DNA of 64,000 bases from Bolinopsis microptera. Lineage: Eukaryota > Ctenophora > Tentaculata > Lobata > Bolinopsidae. The stretch is from NCBI RefSeq assembly GCF_026151205.1, contig NC_087076.1, positions 22,188,828 to 22,252,827 of the forward strand, read 5' to 3'. This document shows positions 56,356 through 64,000 of this stretch, one piece after another. The translations under genes and the position numbers were made by a program. The notes beneath the pieces were generated by a model, which was not told the origin of the DNA, ran no database searches, and saw only the letters and a program-made list of their open reading frames with translations. Numbering within the stretch: position 1 is the stretch's first letter; each line of letters starts with the position of its first letter.

Positions 56356-59300
56356 CAGTAGATGAATCCATAAATTTGGAACATGGGTACATCGCAGTAT
56401 TGGCCGTATTTGAGTGCTCGGAAGGCTCAGTTCGGTTTTCTAAGATGGATATAGCCGTAAGCTATGCCTAGGAGCCATCAAAAGTCGCATAAAATTACCC
56501 ATGGAATGACCAGAAATGAACGAAAATGAACATTCTTCTCGAAGTGCTCCGAATGGTTTAAAATGGGTCGGAAAGTGTTAACATTGGACCTAGGACCACT
56601 CAAACCAAGTTTGGGAATCACTGCATGTCTAGAACCGATGTTACCTATGTTCCAAAATGTTCCAATTTTGGGACAATAATCCTCCTGAGAATCCAGATTT
56701 TTGGAACATGGGCACATCGAAGTATTGGCTGTATTTAAGTGCTGGGAAGCCTCAATTCGGTTTTCTAAGATGGATATAGGTAAAAACTAGGCCTAAGAGC
56801 CATCAAAACTCAAATAACATTACCCAGGTTCATGTAATGAACGAAAATGAACAAAATTGAACATTGTCCTAAAAATGCTCAGAACGGTTAGAAATTGGTC
56901 GAAAAGTGTTTATATTGGTCCTGCGACCACTCAAACCAAGTTTGGGAATCACTGCATGTCTAGAACCGATTTTACCTATGTTCCAAAATGTTCCAATTTT
57001 GGGACAATAATCCTCCTGAGAATCCAGATTTTTGGAACATGGGCACATCGAAGTATTGGCTGTATTTAAGTGCTGGGAAGCCTCAATTCGGTTTTCTAAG
57101 ATGGATATAGGTAAAAACTAGGCCTAAGAGCCATCAAAACTCAAATAACATTACCCAGGTTCATGGAATGAACGAAAATGAACAAAAATGAATATTGTCC
57201 TAAAAATGCTCAAAACGGTTTAAAATTGGTCGGAAAGTGTTAACATTGGTCCTAGGACCACTCAAACCAAGTTTGGGAATCACTGCAAGTTTAGAACCGA
57301 TGTTACCAATGTTCCAAAATGTTCCAATTTTGGGACAATAATCCTCCTGAGAATCCAGATTTTTGGAACATGGGCACATCGACGTATTGGCTGTATTTAA
57401 GTGCTGGGAAGCCTCAATTCGGTAAAAACTAGGCCTAAGAGCCATCAAAACTGAAATAACATTACCCAGGTTCATGTAATGAACGAAAATGAACAAAATT
57501 GAACATTGTCCTAAAAATGCTCAGAACGGTTTAAAATTGGTCGGAAAGTGTTTATATTGGTCCTATGACCACTCAAACCAAGTTTGGGAATCACTGCATG
57601 TCTAGAACCGATGTTACCTATGTTCCAAAATGTTCCAATTTTGGGACAATAATCCTCCTGAGAATCCAGATTTTTGGAACATGGGCACATCGAAGTATTG
57701 GCTGTATTTAAGTGCTGGGAAGCCTCAATTCGGTTTTCTAAGATGGATATAGGTAAAAACTAGGCCTAAGAGCCATCAAAACTCAAATAACATTACCCAG
57801 GTTCATGGAATGAACGAAAATGAACAAAAATGAATATTGTCCTAAAAATGCTCAGAACGGTTTAAAATTGGTCGGAAAGTTTGGGAATCACTTCATGTCT
57901 AGACCCGATGTTACCAATGTTGTCACAATAATTCTCCTGAGCATCCAGATTTTTGGAACATGGGGACATCGAAGTGCTGGGAAGCCTCAATTCGGTTTTC
58001 TAAGATGGATATAAAAAAACTAGGCCTTATAGAGGAGCCATCAAAAGTCGAATAATATTACCCAAGTTTATGGAATGAACAACGAACATGAAAATTTTCC
58101 TCAAAGCACTCAGAATGGTTAAAAAATGGTGGCAAAGAGTCAATATTGTCGTCCAACAGGGTCTTAAAGTTGCATTCAGAATTATGTACAATTAAACAGA
58201 AATTATTTTATTGGGCAAATATTTTTGTTTTAATAATCCTCCAATATTTTGATATAAATGCTTCCCAGCACTTAAATACAGCCAATACTTCGATGTGCCC
58301 ATGTTCCAAAAATCTGGATTCTCAGGAGGATTATTGTCCCAAAATTGGAACATTTTGGAACATAGGTAACATCGGTTCTAGACATGCAGTGATTCCCAAA
58401 CTTGGTTTGAGTGGTCATAGGACCAATATAAACACTTTCCGACCAATTTTAAACCGTTCTGAGCATTTTTAGGACAACATTCATTTTTGTTCATTTTCGT
58501 TCATTAAATGAACCTGGGTAATGTTATTTGAGTTTTGATGGCTCTTAGGCCTAGTTTTTACCTATATCCATCTTAGAAAACCGAATTGAGGCTTCCCAGC
58601 ACTTAAATACAGCCAATACTTCGATGTGCCCATGTTCCAAAAATCTGGATTCTCAGGAGGATTATTGTCCCAAAATTGGAACATTTTGGAACATAGGTAA
58701 CATCGGTTCTAGACATGCAGTGATTCCCAAACTTGGTTTGAGTGGTCATAGGACCAATATAAACACTTTCCGACCAATTTTAAACCGTTCTGAGCATTTT
58801 TAGGACAATATTCATTTTTGTTCATTTTCGTTCATTCCATGAACCTGGGTAATGTTATTTGAGTTTTGATGGCTCTTAGGCCTAGTTTTTACCTATATCC
58901 ATCTTAGAAAACCGAATTGAGGCTTCCCAGCACTTAAATACAGCCAATACTTCGATGTGCCCATGTTCCAAAATCTGGATTCTCAGGAGGATTATTGTCC
59001 CAAAATTGGAACATTTTGGAACATAGGTAACATCGGTTCTAGACAAGCAGTGATTCCCAAACTTGGTTTGAGTGGTCATAGGACCAATATAAACACTTTC
59101 CGACCAATTTTAAACCGTTCTGAGCATTTTTAGGACAATATTCATTTTTGTTCATTTTCGTTCATTCCATGAACCCGGGTAATGTTATAAATATAATTGA
59201 GTTTTGATGGCTCTTAGGCCTAGTCTTTACCTATATCCATCTTAGAAAACCGAATTGAGGCTTCCCAGCACTTAAATACAGCCAATACTTCGATGTGCCC

Positions 59301-59715
59301 ATGTTCCAAAAATCTGGATTCTCAGGAGGATTATTGTCCCAAAATTGGAACATTTTGGAACATAGGTAACATCGGTTCTAGACATGCAGTGATTCCCAAA
59401 CTTGGTTTGAGTGGTCATAGGACCAATATAAACACTTTCCGACCAATTTTAAACCGTTCTGAGCATTTTTAGGACAATATTCATTTTTGTTCATTTTCGT
59501 TCATTCCATGAACCTGGGTAATGTTATTTCAGTTTTGATGGCTCTTAGGCCTAGTTTTTACCTATATCCATCATTTACAATTATTTTTGGCACTATTTAG
59601 AGCTTATTAGGGCAAATAAATGCATGGGACACTTTTGGGACAATTTTGGGACATGTTCCAAAAATGTTCCAAAAATGTTCCAAAAATGTTCCAAAAATCT
59701 GGATTCATCAACTCG
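56356..59715. mobile_element. 3.36-kb palindromic element of about ten 330-bp monomers
   Basis: Left half (56356-58140): six direct monomers, marked by GGAACATGGG(C/T)ACATCG near 56380, 56702, 57034, 57366, 57677 and 57956. Centre: about 110 unique bases (58141-58250). Right half (58255-59700): four inverted monomers near 58299, 58630, 58960 and 59299. Ends GATGAATCC and GGATTCATC; TTATATA is duplicated (56349-56355, 59716-59722), and copy A has the uninterrupted site. No protein; frames in it repeat with the monomers. Confidence 0.85.
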
Positions 59716-59755
59716 TTATATAAACCCTTTGCGTGGCGGGTTTATGTTATTGTAA

Positions 59756-59990
59756 CGCGCCGTACTCACAAACAGCGCAGTCATTATGTTATTTTTTATT
59801 TTTTTAGAATAAGACGCAATGAATAATATTATGAAGGAGTATATTAAGACGCAATAAGACTACCGCGGACCACGATGTATGGGGATTTGCCCATGGCAAC
59901 ATTAAAATATATCGACTCTGTTACATCTCTTCGTTTCCTGTTAATATAAAACTCCGTTACAAATTGAACTGGGATCTGGCAATACTACAC
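59756..59990 (+). repeat. MITE-end remnant and dispersed repeat
   Basis: TAATATTATGAAGGAGTA (59824-59841) is bracketed by AAGACGCAAT on both sides (59811-59820 and 59846-59855). From there to about 60010 the sequence copies 37396-37560. Confidence 0.65.
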
Positions 59991-59991
59991 C

Positions 59992-60352
59992 TTAGTTCAA
60001 TAAAATATGATAAAGTAATGTATAACTATATTTAAGTAAAAGTCCGCCCGGCATCACCATTAGCAGTACCAATATATATATTATTCCAATAAATTGAATG
60101 GTCTCAGCTTTTAAAATTCCTCCAGAAACAAATTCGAGATCAATTAGATGTAAATTATTAAATGCAATGCTTTTAATGGCTCTTAAAGTTTTCTTTGACA
60201 CTTTAGATGCGCGATCATCAAGCTGTGATCTTAATTGAATGCTTTTAATTCGTTTACAGCAACGTGGACCATTGTCACACGTGATACAATTACAAATGGA
60301 CCATAAGTGGACCGTAGTACAAAGTCTCGAAAATATAATAATTGTAGGATTA
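59992..60352 (-). other. Open minus-strand region, possible terminal exon (uncertain)
   Basis: The minus strand is open from a stop at about 60353 to TAA at 59992-59994. It contains a Cys cluster (ICNCITCDNGPRCCKR), a basic stretch (KKTLRAIKSIAFNNLHLIDL) and a hydrophobic helix (IQFIGIIYILVLLMVMPGGL). There is no ATG; an acceptor-like ATCACAG lies just before LDDRASK (about 60233). The last residues fall in the 37396/59846 dispersed repeat, which speaks against a host exon. No family recognised. Confidence 0.25.
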
Positions 60353-60444
60353 TTCTAATAATTAATATTCGTCGCAAAGTATTCAGATTCTAATGCTTAG
60401 TTTTGCGCAATCGAACAATGGGCGTGGCAACCTCGGAGAAAAAG

Positions 60445-60590
60445 GCAATATAATGTTTACCCGAAGAAAAGCAATATAATTTTTACCCGAAGAAAGGCAA
60501 TATAATGTTTACCCGAAGAAAGGAAATATAATGTTCACCCGAAGAAAGGCATATAATGTTTACCCGAAGAAAGGCAATATCACAATGCTG
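60445..60590 (+). repeat. 25-26 bp satellite, short inverse array
   Basis: Five to six units of AAAGGCAATATAATGTTTAC plus CCGAAG, the reverse of 36474-37395, in the same relative position upstream of the SGNH ORF1. Confidence 0.9.
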
Positions 60591-60624
60591 GCAAGCATGA
60601 CCGTGCCTTTTATATATTCACAAT

Positions 60625-60815
60625 ACTATTTACCCCCTTTACTATTTACCCCCTTTACTATTTACCCCCTTTACTATTTACCCCCTTTATTAAATTTAAC
60701 CCCTTTACTATTTACCCCCTTTACTTGTATACCCCCTTTACTTTTATACCCCCTTTACTTTTATACCCCCTTTACTTTTATACCCCCTTTACTTTTATAC
60801 CCCCTTTACTATTAT
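60625..60815 (+). repeat. (TACCCCCTTTACTTTTA)n minisatellite
   Basis: About 12 units of 15-17 bp. The same type as 36362-36440, but longer. Confidence 0.9.
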
Positions 60816-61263
60816 ACCTGTAGCATGGCTACCGATGAGCAATCTGTTGGAGTAAAGTCTGCCGGTGTCCTGGGTGTGATGGATCTGAGTTAGATGACAG
60901 GTGTTGAGGTGGTAGTCGTTTCTTCCTAATACCCTGGTAGTCTTGTACTACCAGGGCTCCTGCGGTCTGGTACGAGGTTAGTTTTATTGTTAGAGATCTA
61001 GTGATGTTTGAAATTTACTAACTCCTTTTAGCTACTTCTCCCTTAATTTAGTATTGCATTATTTTTTCTGCTATACAGTTCTTTACGACACTTCTGTTCA
61101 TTATAATTCATAATTTTTTCACTCTGAACTATAAATCTCTGGCCTATTAACTGTTTCAGACCAGATCGCTAGGGTTTATAACGGTGCCACTGAAACATCC
61201 TGCTGTTGATCTCTTATCCGGATCACCCAGTCTCCTCCCGATCCTCCCACACTTCACGAGAAG
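60816..61263 (+). other. Leader of SGNH ORF1 element, second copy
   Basis: Inverse match to 35921-36354. No gene before the ORF1 ATG at 61264. Confidence 0.6.
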
Positions 61264-61694
61264 ATGCCAACACTGCCCGCCAACTTCCTCGCCTTACTGC
61301 AAAACTTATCTCTTGAAGTAAAGCAACACATGCATGCCCTTCTTACTCAGAGTATCCTGGACAGTCTTAAAGAGGAAAAGCTTGCTTCTAAAATAGAACG
61401 TATAAATGAAAAGAAGAAGGAAAAGAAAAACAAGAAGGAAACTACTGTTCAAAATGTCGTACATAGCCCACATCCGCTCGAAGAGCATGTCCGGTCCTCC
61501 CTGGAATGGACGAAAGTCTATTCCAGGAAATCACAGAAGAATTAGATTCAATGAATCTTGAAGGCAAACCAAAAAAAGTCCACACCCTATGGCTAAGCCC
61601 TTCGTCAGAAAACTACTGTTTTGGAAACGTAGTTAACAAGCCACATCCCATCAACAACTTCCCTAGCATCTTTAAGGGGAAGTTGGTCGTTTAG
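61264..61694 (+). pseudogene. LINE-type ORF1 N-terminal fragment, frameshifted
   Basis: It starts MPTLPANFLALLQNLSLEVK with the same Lys/Glu coiled coil as 35920-35430 (about 90 percent similar). It shifts frame near 61500 into MDESLFQEITEELDSMN and stops at 61692. The SGNH part is absent: sequence goes straight into TCTATGCAACG repeats. It is therefore a deleted copy of the element at 34623-35920. Confidence 0.75.
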
Positions 61695-61868
61695 CTCCGG
61701 ACAGTCTATGCAACGTCTATGCAACGTCCGTGCAACAACAAAAGAACCGTCTATGCAACGTCTATGCAACGTCCCTGCACAATGAACACTCTATGCACAC
61801 TCCCTGCACGGTCAGTCTATGCAACGTCTATGCAACGTCTATGCAACGTCCCTGCACAGTACCATATG
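61695..61868 (+). repeat. (GTCTATGCAAC)n minisatellite
   Basis: About ten units of GTCTATGCAAC or GTCCCTGCAC type. The related CCTGCACGGTCTATGCACAG string is at 31518. Confidence 0.85.
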
Positions 61869-62750
61869 AACACCGGCTACTAGCCGGCTACTAGCCGGCT
61901 AGTAGCCACTTTTGTAATAACAGCTCCTCAACTTCACATTAACAACCGGCTACTAACCGGCACTTGAAAAGTGGTCACTAGCCGGCTACTAACCGGCTAC
62001 TAGCCGGCTAGTGACCATAAAGTGGCTACTAACCGGCTACTAAGCGGTCACTAGCCGGCTATTAGCCGAGCTCTAAAGCAGACCTATTAGTAGCCGGTTC
62101 TAAACCGGCTACTAGCCGGCACTTGAAAAGCGGTCACTAGCCGGCTACTAACCGGCTACTAACCGGCTAGTAACCACCAAGTGGCTACTAACCGGCTACT
62201 AACCGGTCACTAGCCGGCTCTAAAGCAGACCTATTAGTAGCCGGTTCTAAACCGGCTACTAGCCGGCACTTGAAAAGCGGTCACTCGCCGGCTACTAACC
62301 GGCTACTAACCGGCTAGTAACCACCAAGTGGCTACTAACCGGCTACTAACCGGTCACTAGCCGGCTATTAGCCGAGCTCTAAAGCAGACCTACTAGTAGC
62401 CGGTTCCAAACCGGCTACTAGCCGGCACTTAGAAAGCGGTCACTAGCCGGCTACTAACCGGCTACTAACCGGCTAGTAACCACCAAGTGGCTACTAACCG
62501 GCTACTAACCGGTCACTAGCCGGCTCTTAAGCGGACCTACTAGTAGCCGGTTCCAAACCGGCTACTAGCCGGCACTTAGAAAGCGGTCACTGGCCGGCTA
62601 CTAACCGGCTACTAACCGGCTAGTAACCACCAAGTGGCTACTAACCGGCTACTAACCGGTCACTAGCCGGCTCTTAAGCGGACCTACTAGCCGGCACTCG
62701 AAAAGCGGTCGCTAGCCGGCTACTAACCGGCTACTAACCGGCTAGTAACC
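61869..62750 (+). repeat. CCGGCTAGTAG palindromic array, block 3
   Basis: The longest block, organised into higher-order units of about 150 bp (AAGCGGTCACTAGCCGGCTA and CAGACCTA markers recur near 62080, 62230, 62380 and 62535). Each unit contains inverted CCGGCTACTA/TAGTAGCCGG pairs. Confidence 0.9.
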
Positions 62751-62800
62751 CCCCGACAATTGACCCCCCGACAATTGACCCCCCGACAATTGACCCCACG
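62742..62800 (+). repeat. 15-bp minisatellite (CGACAATTGACCCCC)n
   Basis: Three to four units fused directly to the palindromic array. Same family as 23817-23898. Confidence 0.9.
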
Positions 62801-63401
62801 ATATTTCATCATTATACTTTAGTACTAAATATCTTATTTAAAATTCAGAGAATTATATTTGTTAGGTAAAAAACGGAATTTGTATAGTAACCATGGTAAC
62901 GATGATTACTACATGAACTTGCACGTGCAAAGATTTGCGAGCATCATTTTGATTGATTATGTGGTATTTACATTTACGTTGTGCTTTACATTTAATTCGG
63001 CTGTTTCTTTGGTTGTGACGGATATAATAAAAAGTGATATAATAAAAAGTGATAAAGCTGATTGCCTAAGAAAGTCAAGTCAATGGTCCCCGTGATTTCC
63101 AAGTCACGTGATTTCCCTAATGAGACTTGGTTAACGAAGCACGATTGCTTGTGGAAACGCATCTGATCACCGCACAAAACGTACTACTACAGGATTAGAT
63201 GACGAAACATGATTGCTGGTTAAAACGAATCAAACCCTAATGAGACTTGGTAAACGAAGCACACTTGCTTGTGGAAACGTATCTAATCTCTTAAAACTTT
63301 AAAATTGTTACATGTCGCTCAGATCTTGCTAATTATTTTAAAAACAAAAAGTGGCATAACTTATGTTCTGATAAATATTTTTGCTTCAAAATTTAACAGA
63401 A
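62801..63401. other. Spacer with a local tandem duplication
   Basis: CCTAATGAGACTTGGTTAAC to GCTTGTGGAAACGCATCT (63115-63166) recurs at 63236-63287; a diverged half-unit sits between. No gene. Confidence 0.55.
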
Positions 63402-63743
63402 TCTTACATATATAAAGCGAGACGATATATATATATTTGTTACCATTTTACTGACACCAGGGCATCAACTTTAACACGACGTTCCGCAAAAACCGTAAAA
63501 GATATAATACTCAAATTTTTTATGACTGGGTCAAATGCCTTAATGGCCTTCAAATCAACATAAAAAAATAAAAAATAGGCCAAGAAATAAGAATTTTAGT
63601 GCCCAAAATTCGGACTTCCAAGTGGTGTCAAAAACGTGAATTAAATAGGTAATAATAATTTTCACTGGGAGACTTTGCGGCAGGAAACTGATCCGGCCTC
63701 CTAAAGTCTTGACACCACTTTAGGGTTAATGGGTTCCTGCTAG
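63402..63743 (+). mobile_element. Helitron-like non-autonomous element (342 bp)
   Basis: TCTTACATATATAAAGCGAG after A; GGGTTCCTGCTAG before T. The same family as 25262-25652, with an extra insert (TTCACTGGGAGACTTTGCGG) near 63660. Confidence 0.65.
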
Positions 63744-64000
63744 TGTTAATAACAGGTAGCTAAACCTTAATTATATCCCACCGCGAGCTGCTTACTCAGA
63801 ATGCGCGAACACGTCAACATAAAAAAATTGGCGCCCTACAAACTTCGGTAGAACTTGATTTGCAACTGAACGCTGATCGTAGTTTGAGTTTACTGCGCGC
63901 GCAGCTTTTGCCGTACGTGAAGTTCATCATCAAATACATATAACTATTGTTAATATTCATACTTGATATATTTAATTTTTGATGGAATTTACGATGTACA
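63744..64000. other. Window end, no gene seen
   Basis: AT-rich sequence with no recognised feature. Confidence 0.45.

Larger units (their letters stand above)
54386..59750 (+). mobile_element. Hairpin-end element, copy B, the fullest copy, with two insertions
   Basis: 54386-54915 matches copy A (GC-rich start, five CACGTG boxes, leader). Then an ATG opens an ORF (54916-55101) not present in A. After a LINE insertion (55138-56127) the copy-A sequence resumes at about 56152 (TCTCTTCTAAAGTATAAATC) with stem-loops 1-3, and after the palindromic array (56356-59715) with stem-loop 4 (59719-59742). Without insertions it would be about 1.0 kb, so most of the original ORF is probably also deleted. 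Confidence 0.7.

Overview
The window is eukaryotic nuclear DNA, almost certainly from an invertebrate animal. It is AT-rich, has one intron-containing gene with GT-AG junctions, and that gene encodes an SRCR / LDL-receptor-class-A / rhodopsin-like seven-helix receptor of the kind found in animals. It also has an interstitial (CCCTAA)n-type array and many CR1/L2/RTE-like non-LTR retrotransposons. An early-branching animal (sponge, cnidarian or similar) is a guess; the sequence does not settle the species. There are no bacterial operons, CRISPR arrays or rRNA genes.

Only one host gene is convincing: a minus-strand five-exon gene at 42705-47705. I could join its exons with consistent phases into a 1383-codon reading frame (signal peptide, an unassigned extracellular domain, one SRCR domain, a Cys-rich region with several LDLa-like modules, and a 7TM domain of relaxin/glycoprotein-hormone-receptor type). 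Nearly everything else is mobile or tandemly repeated DNA.

Layout. 1-3117: RNase H end of a LINE, minisatellites, and a LINE ORF2 tail inside a 1-kb direct duplication. 3118-16320: a block whose bases look corrupted into homopolymers (probably poor consensus). A Gypsy/BEL-like integrase tail, a full-order LINE, a second LINE and the first copies of a 1.32-kb satellite can still be read beneath it; the satellite continues cleanly to 18229. 18230-22604: LINE fragment, dispersed repeats, a 766-bp TA-flanked MITE and Helitron-like ends. 22605-25184: a 2.58-kb unit with 40-bp inverted ends, subterminal repeats, a hairpin-bearing element and a telomere-like array. 25185-30470: Helitron-like element, hairpin element, and a LINE split by an 860-bp MITE, then a second 768-bp MITE. 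30470-37560: 111-bp repeats, palindromic CCGGCTAGTAG arrays, a CR1/L2 LINE, an SGNH-type ORF1 element and its 25-26 bp satellite. 37561-42700: a hairpin element split by a 2037-bp foldback transposon, then a 282-bp MITE. 42705-47705: the receptor gene. 47706-54385: mostly sequence without recognisable genes, with small repeats, a MITE and a LINE remnant. 54386-59750: the fullest copy of the hairpin element, carrying the start of a tyrosine-recombinase-like ORF and split by a LINE and by a 3.36-kb palindromic array. 59756-64000: second copy of the SGNH ORF1 element with its arrays, and another Helitron-like copy.

The main story is nested transposition. Three insertions can be read against an empty-site reference inside the same window: the foldback with an 8-bp duplication, the palindromic array with TTATATA, and the MITE in the LINE with GTA. 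A family of elements ending in four consecutive GC-rich stem-loops recurs in four copies. It is the best candidate for an undescribed element, because one copy links it to a possible tyrosine recombinase.
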